A DNA stretch of 64,000 bases from Cryptomeria japonica (lineage: Eukaryota; Streptophyta; Pinopsida; Cupressales; Cupressaceae). The stretch covers positions 544,904,370-544,968,369 of the forward strand of contig NC_081412.1 in the NCBI RefSeq assembly GCF_030272615.1, read 5' to 3'. Position 1 is the first letter of the stretch. The number at the start of each line of letters is the position of its first letter. Position numbers and translations under genes: made by a program. This document shows, piece after piece, positions 33,312-44,253 of this stretch. The notes below the pieces were generated by a model, which saw nothing but the letters and a program-made list of their open reading frames with translations, searched no databases and was not told the DNA's origin.

Positions 33312-35947
33312 AATTATACGAATATATATATATACATCGTATATATATATAATATACCTATAATCACATTACAATCAATATATATATATATATAAAACAC
33401 ATGAATTAACTTTCACCGTATTAAAATAATATTAAATAATAGAATGCCCATAATAGAAAAACCTATATATATACATATATCATATATTTAATACATTAAT
33501 TTAAAAATCAACTTTAATAGCCTGCACAGAATTCCAAAACACCATATTTTGGACTGCACGAAATAACCCTGGGAAAGCAGATATAATTATTACCTCTACT
33601 ATGCACGATAGCCCATGCTACCACTAGTAGCACATGCTACCACCGGTAGCCCATGCTACTGCCGGTAGCACATTCTACCACTGGTAGTAGGTGCTACCAC
33701 ACGATAGCACTGCTACTGCTAGTAGCATACTACCGTCGGTAGTACTACTACCGTACAGTAGCCGTACTATCATTGGTAGTGGCTACCGATCTTTATTTAT
33801 TTTTTATTATTTTTAATATATATATATATATTAATTTTTAAAAAAAAATACAATAACCTAAAAACCAGTAAATTCATTTTTTTTAACCAGAATTTAATTC
33901 CAAACCAATTTATTTCCAGGGAAATTATTTAATACTTAATTTCTCCAAAATAACATAATAAAATAATTTCCCTTAACTTTTAATAACACAATAAATTTAT
34001 TTAATGATTAAATTTATTTCTATAATAACTAATAATATCACCGAGATACACAAATATTAAAAAGGACTGCCATAGCCAAATATCAAAACAAAAATCAAAC
34101 AAGAGGGAATGATTTCTTTGGTAAATCCCATTCCTCCCAAAGCTTTAAATTTCCATGCACAATAAAAATCTTGGCAAAATTTGCCATAATATCTTTTCCC
34201 AATTTTCTCAAAATTTAATCTACAAACACCCAGGAAATAACTTCTTTCCATAAACTAGAAATTAACTTCAGGAATGGACTTTAGCCAAGAACAAGAAATA
34301 ATCAGACAAGATTTTAGATTTGACAAACATCTTAACACACACATCATTCAGAAAGATAGAAGAAATAGAAATATTTTCTTTAAAATAAACAATCAAAAGA
34401 GGCCACCCAAGCTGGTAAAGCTTTCCTGGAAGAATTTTGTAGAAGAGAACCAATCCTTCAACAAGCTTCCAAATAAATTTCTCTTCACCTAAATCCTTGA
34501 CCTGTTTCCTGTTATCCCCAAAATAAAAGACCTATTCCCCTTTTAAACCAAAATTCTAGGTTGCATATATTTTTCCCCAAACCCTAATATTTAATTTTAG
34601 TAATAAAAGCAATTTTATTTTATTTTCTAATTTTCTAACAAAGGATAAGTTTACATGCAATAATTAAAAAAATATTTTTCTTTCTTTTCTTTTTCATGCA
34701 AATTAATTAATTTTCTAAATAAAGAAATTAAAACAATACTTAAATTCTAATTAATTATTTTATTCATTTATTTATTTAAAATTCTTGGAAACAATAAATG
34801 AAATTAATCTAATTTATTTTTCACTAAAATTTAAATAAAATATATTTCTAATATCATGCAGCTTGCAACTTAATTTAATAACTTCTTTTAATTAATTAAA
34901 TTTATAATCTCAATGCATACATAATTCAATTATGAGATAACTCCATAAACTTAATTAATTAACTAAATCCACTAAAACACACAAACTGAACAAACCTCAA
35001 GCAAATACTCATAAAAAGATCAAATAGCAAAATAAGAAGGCCAAACAAACTGACAGGATGACCAACTGATGACACTCATATGAGTGTAACTGAGTAAAAA
35101 TAGGGTCAACTACTATCTCCTCCACTTCCATCAAAAAATATAAGGCACGCTCAAACCTATGAAGCCAGGTGGAGATGATACCTCGTACCTACCTAGTACT
35201 TGTACCTGCAATATCTTGCATCACCAAACCACACATGCATATATACAATATAGAAAACACAACATACACACCGATGAAGGAGAATCGTGACATTTCTTGT
35301 CTCACCAAAATGAGTGAAGGAAAATCGTCCCCTTGCATCTAATACACTCACAGACACACAACATATAATTTCACATTGCATAGATAAAGTAAAGTGTTAG
35401 TACATAGAAATAATCCATTAAATGCCATAAATCACAAGTACTGAAATACTGCAAAAAAATTATGCATCTCATATCTAGATAAAGCATGAAATAATGTCAT
35501 ATAAGTCTGAATAACACATCATGGTAATGTATCCACTAAAAGTAAACAATAATAAAATATGAGTCTAATAAGTTCAAATGAGTAGGTGTACTACAATGCA
35601 ACTATTTGATTCAAACAATCTACCTATCCATATTTTGACAATGTGAGAAACTTCGTATTAGTTTACTCGCAGTTTTCGAAGAGCTGAACTAATAGTGCAA
35701 AAAGAATAGAATGGTACAATATTCCACTGGTTAAAAGACTTGTCAAGACTAATACCCCACCAATTCATATTGCATCTAAATATGTATATATATAACCAAT
35801 TTTTAAATTTTGGGTAATGTTTATTTTTTAATTTTTGATTAAATATTCTTAAGATATTTTATATTTTTAATTTTATTGTATTTAAATTAAATTATTAGTT
35901 AAAAAGATATAGTTCAGATTTAGGAAGTGTAAAATTGGGGCATTTCA
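33312..35947. other. Non-coding, possibly LTR sequence (right half)
   Basis: AT-rich and without ORFs of note. It continues the sequence interrupted at 18722 and ends TGGGGCATTTCA at 35947, the near-complement of the start at 17082. Contains the palindromic repeat array at 33606-33790. If it is one LTR with 17082-18722 it would be about 4.3 kb, unusually long. Confidence 0.3.
33606..33790. repeat. Array of short palindromes, CTACC-x-GGTAG
   Basis: About ten variants of TACCACTAGTAG, TACCACCGGTAG, TACTGCCGGTAG and TACCACTGGTAG, spaced some 20 bp apart and often joined by CACATGCTACC or CCCATGCTACC. Each motif is nearly its own reverse complement. Confidence 0.8.
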
Positions 35948-36232
35948 TAAAGTCTAAATAGTTGATAAGTGATCAAATAGTAAAAACTATAACTATCAAA
36001 ATTTAGTTATCTTTATTTTTCATAAAATAAAATAGACACAACCTCTTCTATTGAGAAAGAGGTTAGTAGTTGCTTAGGGTTCAATAGTTGTACATCCACT
36101 TGTGCTTTTAATATCCAATCTTGTCACATATTTATACTATATTATGTAAATAAATTGTTGACATGTAATTAAAAAATAACCAAAAGTTGGTCAAATTAGA
36201 CACATACTTAAACATATGGCAACCTATGAATG
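35948..36232. other. Intergenic, no gene seen
   Basis: AT-rich linker between the LTR-like sequence and the probable solo LTR. Confidence 0.4.
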
Positions 36233-37060
36233 TGTTGGGATTAAGGTGTCTCAACCTTAGAGTCCAAACATGCTAATTTAATTATTTGTTTTATTTTTCA
36301 TTCCACTTTGGAAGTCCTGATATTTTTTGGGAACTAGTGTCATAAGTTGCTATGTTGATATTATGATAAAATTTTCTATTATGATTATAGCGATTTCTAG
36401 TTCGATGGAAGAGTTATGGAGAGTTATATTTTGGCAATTTGTATTTATGATTTGAGTTCACTTTTGACAAGTGGTGTGAGGTAAGGAAGGCACCTATTTG
36501 GTCATGGTAATTTCTATGTTGTACTTGCATTGCATTTGGCAAGATGACGGTTATGGAAGAGATAGGTGTTGTTGCTTCAAAAGTTCCTATCTGCAACATG
36601 TCATTTGATTAGCAAGATGTTGCTTGTGAAACAACTTACCTCTTATGCTTTGAAGTTGGTTTTGGACACCATGTGCATATACCTCTTTGTGATGAGCTCT
36701 ATAAATATGTTGATTCCTTAGTGGTTTTGTGTGAGACAAGTTGAAGGCATTGTTATGTTGTTGGAATTATTCTCAAAATCCTTGTTGTATCTACTCTTGA
36801 AGAGCATTGGCTCTGTACATTGTATTGTAACTGTTATTGATGCCGAATAATACAATTGAGTCTAGTTTTTGGAGTGTCAGTTTTTTCCCGAAAGGGTTTT
36901 CCCACATATATCTGGTGTTATGGTTTTATTTGCTTAAATATGATTTTATATGTGTTTATCTAATTTGCAATTGTTTAAAAGTTTGTAAGAAATTTCTGCA
37001 TCACCTCTCCTGTTAGATTTAGTATTTGGAAGTGTTATTCCACACTTAGGCTTCCTTTTA
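36233..37060 (+). mobile_element. Probable solo LTR of a copia-type element
   Basis: Starts TGTTGGGATT and carries the string GGGTTTTCCCACATATATCT with GGTGTTATG after it near 36896, very like the GGGTTTCCACGTTAAATCTG string in the copia LTR at 43990. GAATG precedes it (36228-36232) and follows at 37061-37065, a possible 5-bp target duplication. The expected terminal CA reads TA. No primer-binding site or coding region adjoins it. Confidence 0.5.
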
Positions 37061-38567
37061 GAATGTTATATAAAAATACCATAAATACTTTTAATACCAA
37101 GTGAAATGAATAATTTTTTTTTTCAAATAAAAAATCATAACTATCCACTATAAGTGTGTCAATTATAAAATAAGATGCTCATTTAAGAAAAGAACATGCT
37201 GATTTAAACAAGTATTGTTGTCATAGTGAAAAAATATTATTCCTATGTGTATAAGTATTGGAATAGTAATGCATATGAATTGGAGTATTTCGTGTTAATA
37301 ATTTGTCAATATAAAAGGTGAACACAATAAATACCTTTTATTTTTCACTTGAAATGTGAAGAATTGTCAAAAAAATTTAGTCTTCAACTTTTGGTCCATT
37401 TATAGTTACTAATAGGTATTTGCTCCGTTTATGTTGCATAAGTTATATTTTAAATAAAAATATGATATTCTATTAAAAAAAAAAATTATTTGTTTCCTAC
37501 TATTAGGGATTTTTAGATTAAGTTTTAGTAGAATCTTTCAAAAATTATTTTAGGAAACCTCACACTAGACATGCTATTTTGACAACTTTCATGATAAATA
37601 ACACCTCCAAAACTCAGTTGTAATTGGATAAAGACTCATTTTACATTTCTAAAAAAAGGTCTTAAGATATTCCTTTTAACAACTACATGTTTAAATAGTT
37701 AGCTTGCATGACGATTGATCCCTCTACCCTACTACTATCTTCATCTATATTGATAATATAAAAACATATAAATTCAATTTCAAGAAGAAATGTCCAAACA
37801 AACTACATAGACCTCTCACCTACTAATTTAGTACAATCATAGTTCTAGTTTGTAGTAACCAAATTAGTATTTGAAGTCTTATTTTCTTTAATCTCAATAT
37901 CATTTTTTTTTTAATTGAAATTAATAGAATCATAGTTCTAGTTTGTACTAACCAAATTAGTATTTGAGGTCTGATTTTCTTTAATCTCAATATCATCTTT
38001 GTTTTAATCGCAACATTCAAAGAATAGAGGAATGACCTCTAGAATGATAAGTTAATGTTTCTTGGTTATCAACTCAACAAGAAGCTATAATAAAAATATA
38101 ACTAGTATATGACCTTCAAGTGCTCCAAAACATAGTTAAAATACACCTCACCTTGTTTGACTACATCACAAACATCATCATGCAAAAATAGAGGAACTCA
38201 TTGTCATAGAAAGAATACTTACACATTATAGATACTGCGAAGTATCAAAGGTATTCCATCACCCATGACTATAACCCAAATTTAACAACAATTGTCAAGT
38301 CACGTCATGAATGCGCACACTACAAAACATGTATAAACACTTGGGAAACTTGAAAATCCTGATCACTCACCTTTATAATGTAAGATCTTTGACTTTTCTT
38401 ATCAATGAACATCATTAACTGCATCGTTGTATCCTCTTCTAACACCTTCCTCATCCTCCAATTTGGAACAAATTCCACATATAATCATTTACCCTAACCA
38501 TCAACCCTCCACAAGTGAGCACTGGAAGTAGAAGCCATGAAGAAACACTATTGCAGATATTGGGATG
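37061..38567. other. Intergenic stretch with a 93-bp tandem repeat; possible exon trace
   Basis: Mostly AT-rich. A 93-bp unit starting AATCATAGTTCTAGTTTGTA is duplicated at 37835 and 37928 (to about 38010). On the - strand, 38540-38380 begins ATGGCTTCTACTTCCAGTGC and ends near a donor-like AAGGTGAGT, but its frame has stops; it may be a worn exon of an unknown gene. Confidence 0.35.
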
Positions 38568-39209
38568 TGTGAAAAATCTATTACAATTACTGATTATTAT
38601 CCTCCTATCTTTGATAGATTATTTGATCAACAAATATTAGAAAATAACACAACTGCAATTTCACAAACTCATATAAATGCACAACACAATGAACATAATA
38701 TTTTCGGACAATTGTCCCTGGAAAAACCCCAAAGGGAAAACTAGTACTACACATGAGGAATATATATTAACTACAACAAATCAAGAGATACAAATACTGC
38801 TTGCCTATTACTGGCAGAGCTTCGACGACCTCCCAATTTCTCCTACTGAGATTCCACCCCACTACTATCCCAATGCTATCACTGTGCCCTTGCTAACATT
38901 GCAAGACTACTTGCTAACACTGCAAGTTTCTCCACACAATTAATTCATTGTTTTCCAAATGCCCCCTGACCCCCTTATATACTACTCTCGTTAGAAAACC
39001 AACGGCCGAGATTAATTCTCAATCAACGGCTGAGATTAAAAACAACTAAACAACCCTAACCAAATTGGTTGCTAGAAGTTTCTAATAAGAGTCAAATAAT
39101 TAATAAAAATTATTTGAACTCTAACTACATTTGTTAGCAAACAATTATTTACTAATTATTTAGCAAATGGATAAACAACCGTCCAAGCTAACAAACTAAC
39201 AAACTAACA
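38568..39209 (-). repeat. 3' LTR of the outer copia element
   Basis: About 640 bp, pairing with 51106-51710. Both contain TTTTCGGACAATTGTCCCTG and CTTCGACGACCTCCCAATTT or its near match. ORF-like translations in both copies are not genes. Confidence 0.9.
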
Positions 39210-39229
39210 CTCCCTCTTAGCAAGGAATT

Positions 39230-42200
39230 TGTTCTACATGACACCCAACTTCTCTCTGAAGAAGATGAATTTTGCCTTCCCCAATGCCTTTGTCAGAATG
39301 TCTACTACCTACTGATCTGTAGGTATAAACTATAGCTGAACAACTCCATGTTGTACACAATCTCTGATGAAGTGATACCTGATGTCTATATGTTTCGACC
39401 TATCATGAAACACCGGATTCTCAGTCAACTTAATGCAACTTTGATTGTCATAGTGTATCACTGTAGTCTCAACCTTCTAACCAAACAAGGCTACTAGTAA
39501 CTTCCAAAGCCATATAGTTTCACATGTCGCCATGCTAGCTGCTATATATTCTGACTCTATAGAGCTCAAAGCCATAGACTTTTGCTTCCTACTGAACCAA
39601 GATACAACTCCTGATCACAGACTGAAACAACACTCTAAAGTGCTCCTCTTGTCTGTTGTACTGCCTGCCCAATCTGCGTTAGTATAGGCCTTCAACCTAA
39701 TTCCTTCAGCTCAAGCATATATAATACCATACTCGATTGTACCTCGTAAATAACGCAATACATGCTTTGCAACTATACAATGTACTCCCTTTGGCTCAAC
39801 CATGAACTGACTAAGAGAGTTAACTGCAAAATCTATATCTAGCCTAGTGCTGACCAAATACATGAGAGAACTAATCAATTGCCTGTATAAGGTGGGATCT
39901 ACATCCTTCTCCCTGGATGTATCTACCTTCCTCCAATTCATGATCATAGGTGTGGACATGGCTTTGCAATCTTCCATCCTAAACCTTTTCAAGATTTCAA
40001 TGCAATATTTCCCTTATCCAAGGAAAATCTCTCCATCTGTCTGCCATACCTCCATGCCTAGAAAGTAGTGCATAAGTCCCAAATCCTTCATCTCAAACTC
40101 TGCTGCAAGGTCCCTCTTGCACTCTTCTATGAGCCCTAGTGAACTTGTTAGAAACAATTCATCCACATATAGAACAAGAATGAGAATCTCACCCCCAACC
40201 ACCAAGTAGTAGAGATTAGCATCCACCTCACTCTTCACAAAGCCCATTTCCTGCAAGTAACTATCAATGCGTTCATACCACACTCTGGGAGCTTGCTTGA
40301 GTCCATACAAATCTCTCTTTAATCTACACACGTGGGTCTCTTTTCTATGTGCTACAAAGCCTTCTAGTTGTTCTATGTATACCTCCTCTTTCAACTCACC
40401 ATTGAGGAACGTTGTCTTGACATCCATTTGATGGATCTGCCATACCATTTGTGCTGAAACTGAGATTACAGCTCGTATAGAAGTATACCTGGCAACTGGA
40501 GCAAATGTCTCCTCATATTCTATTCCCTCCTTCTGAGAGAACCCTTTTGCCACAAACCTTGCCTTGTATTTCTTGATGCTACCATCTACACTGTGCTTGA
40601 TCTTATAGATCCAACGTGATCCAACCACAACTCTATCCGTTGGTCTAGGCACTACCTCCCAAACATCATTCTGCATAATTGAAGTATACTCCTCAACCAT
40701 AGCATCTTGCCACACTTGATGTTGTGCAGCCTCGTGATAGCTAGAAGGTTCACTATCTACCAACTGACTAACTAATGCAACATAGTCATCAAACTTGGCT
40801 AGTTGTTTCCATTGTCTACTACTCCTCCTAGGAGTACCCACTAACTCGTGAGTATTTATTTGTGTCTGCTGAACCTTACGGTTGTTGCTGCCAATTGTAG
40901 AAGATGAAATATCAACCTCCATGTCTTCTTGATGCATCTCTTCTTGCACCTGTTGCTCCATACTCTAATAGCTCTCACCTCCTGAGCCTATGCTTGTACT
41001 AGTAACTGTACTAGAGCTTTGCTGACCTTGATTCGGTTGAGTGATCCTTGGAGCATGTGTTGGATGCTCACTCTGATCATCTGCTGGCAAATCTCTGCAC
41101 CTTCTAAATGCCTTGTCCTCCATGAACTTGACATCACATCAAACAATAATCCGCCTAGTCCCTGGAATGAATATCCGATATGCCTTTGAAGTTTCACTGT
41201 ACCCCACAAAGTACCCTCTTTCTACAGTCTGATCTAACTTGGTACGTGTATCCTTTGGAATGTGACAATATGCCAAACTCCCAAAGATCATGAAGTGACT
41301 AACATCTGGCTTCTTCCCAGTGAATGTTTCCTTTGGTTTCATCTTCCCTAGCGCCTTATGTGGAACCCTATTCTGTATGTATACTGTTGTACTACATGCT
41401 TCTACCCATAAGTAATGGGGCAAATCCTGATCATGTAGCGTAGCCCTTGCTGCCTCTGATATAGACCGATTCTTCCTCTTGGCAACCCCATTCTGTTGCA
41501 GGTTGTAAGGAATAGTCCACTCTCTCTTGATTCCTTCCTTGGTACAAAACTCTTGAAATTCATTCCCTTTATACTTGCCTCCATTGTCTGACTGAAGAAC
41601 CTTTATCTTCCTCCCTGTCGAGTTCTCCACAAGAGCATTGAACTCTTGGAAGCGACTGGAAACCTCATCCTTGGTCTTCAAGAAGTATATCCAGGTCTTC
41701 GTAGAGAAATCATCAATAAAAGTAACAAATTACTCATATCCTCTGAGAGATTTCGTCGACATTGGTCCACATACATCTGAATGTACTAGATCAAGAACAC
41801 TCTCAGATCGAGTGTCACACCTTGGAAAAGATGCTTTTGCAAACTTCCCCAACACACATCCCTTACATACATCATCATGCTCTGTGTTCACCTTTGAAAC
41901 ACCTGTCACAGTCTCATGAAGCAATTTAAGTGCTCCATGATTTATATGGCTCATCCTCCTATGCCATAGCTCTCCAAGATCTCTAGGATTACTGCTGCTC
42001 ATGAGTGCCTTAGGAGTGTCAAACTACAACCTATAAAGTCGAGCACTCCTAAGTCCAATAGCTATGGGTGATTTCCAATCCTTATGCTTAATCAATACAT
42101 GTGCCCCTCTAAAGAGTACATTGTACCCTTTGTCTTGAAGGACAGATACAGAAATCAAATTCATCCCTAAGCCTAGAACATGCAACACATCATGAAGAGG

Positions 42201-42390
42201 AATCATCCTACCATTCTCCCTCTGAAACTGAACAGTCCCTTTCCCAACTGAGTTGAGTTTGGACATGTTTCCCATAGAGATCTAGATTCTAGTGCTCTCC
42301 TCCTTATAATTGGAGAATTATTCTCTAACTCCTGTCATATGAAATGACACCCCACTATCTATGTACCAAACACTCTGTGAGGTTGAGCTA
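39230..42390 (-). pseudogene. Copia pol (protease, integrase, reverse transcriptase, RNase H) of the outer element
   Basis: Order on the - strand: protease WYIDSGVSFHMTG near 42370; GAG-pre-integrase ELWHRRMSHINHGALKLLHE near 41980; integrase DLVHSDVCGP near 41780 and VLQSDNGGKYKGNEFQEFC near 41590; reverse transcriptase 40961-40014 ([68 protein letters not shown]); RNase H about 39690-39260 (YTNADWAGSTTDKRST, SSIESEYIAASMATCETIWL, HIDIRYHFIRD). The catalytic box reads YVDE where YVDD is usual. Stops interrupt at several former Gln codons, and there is no single open polyprotein. Confidence 0.9.
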
Positions 42391-42399
42391 ACCATACAC

Positions 42400-42640
42400 G
42401 CTATGAGTGCAAACTCATCTTCCATTCTATTTGAGAGCTCATCTACACTTGCTCAAGCTACAACTTGCTTCTTGCCTTTCTTGTCATTCTTCTTCCTTTC
42501 TGGGCAATCACTGACATAGTGGCCAAACTCATGACAACCATAGCACTTGATCTTCAACAAGTCTTTCTTCTTCTTCTTCTCACCTTGTGGATTTGATCCT
42601 TTGCTGGACCCCTTATTTGTTTTTCCTTTACCCGCTAGGG
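42400..42640 (-). pseudogene. Outer copia gag, C-terminal part with zinc knuckle
   Basis: The - strand reads through a lysine-rich stretch (NPQGEKKKKKDLLKIK) into a CCHC knuckle CYGCHEFGHYVSDC, then KKGKKQVVA and a stop. This is the continuation of the gag fragment at 50991-50372, separated from it by the inner copia element. Confidence 0.85.
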
Positions 42641-42645
42641 CAACG

Positions 42646-44188
42646 TGTTGGCATTATAACAGAAAAAGGGAGATTGTTAGCATTCAAATTACAATGAGAG
42701 ATTGTTGGCATTTCAATAAGGATATTGAGAAGGTTGTTGATGATTATGGATATAATTGATTAGGGATATTTACTGTCTTAATATTATTATTTTGTCATTG
42801 ATGTCAAAAAATTGATTTTCTGATTCAGTATGATGTTGCCATATCTTAAGAAGTATGTTTTGAAGAGAATTAAGATGTCGACAAAAGACACAGAAAGAAT
42901 GTGATGAATAAGGAGAGAAATAAGTTATTCAATGGGCAACTATTACCGAGTTAGACAATGATGAGATCATGATGTTTAGATTGTTTTGATATCCTACATA
43001 TGCTATTGTTTGTAAGGTTAATGCTATACCATGTTACCAAGCAAAGAACCTAGTCGGTAAACCCTAAGGAACCTAGTCGGTAAACCCTAAGGTTATCACT
43101 ATCGGTTAATGAAGCCAGAATGTCTACCGAGTGAGGTTTAGTATTCACCGAGTTGCAACCAAGTAATAACAGAATGCATTGAATGAATAAAAGCATTATT
43201 TAATGAAGGAAGCAGATGAGCTGGAACTAATTAAATGATTGGTATGCCATGAATCAAGTTTGTTAAAGAATCTATGGCAAAGGAAAATCGGCAAGAATAT
43301 CTACAACTTAGATTGAACCGCAATACCCTAGCACAAGTTCCAAGAAATGTATGTAAGTTCCAAGGTGAGGTAAAATGTTTTTCAGATCGAAGGATACATT
43401 GAGCCTAGTCAAGTTTGAAGATCTGATGGCTATGATTGATCATGGAAAATGTGATCAAGGAGATTAAGCGGTTGGCAAATTGTTTATAAATAAGGAACTA
43501 TTGATAAACAATGTATGCGGGCAAGTGTAAGCACAGGGATGCTACACAATATTTACCGAGCACTGAAGCTTGAAGACCTATTTGAGAAATAGAGTATAGA
43601 GCCCAACAAAGAGACAAGATAAGTCCTATGACTAGATTGTATTGAGCAAATAAGAATCTGCTTTAGCATTTTAGATGTGAAGTTGCAGATAGATTTTTAT
43701 TATTATTATTTTGTAAAGTGATAGAAAATCTCTTAACCGAGTGGACTTAACAGCCTTATTTGTAAATCCTCTAGCAAGGTGACATTCTGATTGAGTGTTT
43801 GAAATCCTTTGACAAGTTCACTTCTAACAAGGTGAAGATCCTAACAGATCTGAGAGAAATCCCTTAACCGGGTCACATCTAGCAATATGTTTTGTAATCT
43901 TTAATAGGATTTTCTTTTAATCGAGCATACTCTAGAAGAGTATATTTCTTAGTGGGTCCAAAATGCCACAGTGGTTTTTCCCTATTTGGGTTTCCACGTT
44001 AAATCTGGTGTTATATGTTTTGTGATCTTATCTGTTTATGAGTTTGCATGCTTTATTGTTTTTCTGATGAGCTTACCGAGGTTGAATCTGTTGTTTTTAA
44101 GGAAGATTAAGTTTGTATGACTCACCCCCCCCCCCTCTCATCTTATTAGCTTGGCATCTGTACCAAACATTTAGTATCAGAACTATCA
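42646..44188 (+). repeat. 5' LTR of the inner copia element (1,543 bp)
   Basis: Contains a TATA-like TTTATAAATA at 43483-43492, a directly repeated GAACCTAGTCGGTAAACCCT near 43048 and 43071, and a C-run near 44128 that is shorter in the other LTR. Confidence 0.93.
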
Positions 44189-44190
44189 AT

Positions 44191-44202
44191 TGGTATCAGA
44201 GC
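44191..44202 (+). other. Primer-binding site of the inner copia element
   Basis: TGGTATCAGAGC, complementary to the 3' end of initiator methionine tRNA, two bases after the LTR. Confidence 0.9.
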
Positions 44203-44253
44203 TTTGGACTCCGGAAGAAAAAGTTTAAAGGCACCTGAGGCAAAGATCCAAAG

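Noticed and set aside
33606..33790. CRISPR-like or centromeric satellite reading of the palindrome array
   Set aside because: Spacing and motif sequence vary too much and the array is under 200 bp.
38677..38943. 88-codon frame near 38.7 kb and a similar one at 51215-51532
   Set aside because: Both lie at the same place in the two LTRs of the outer copia element and are not genes.
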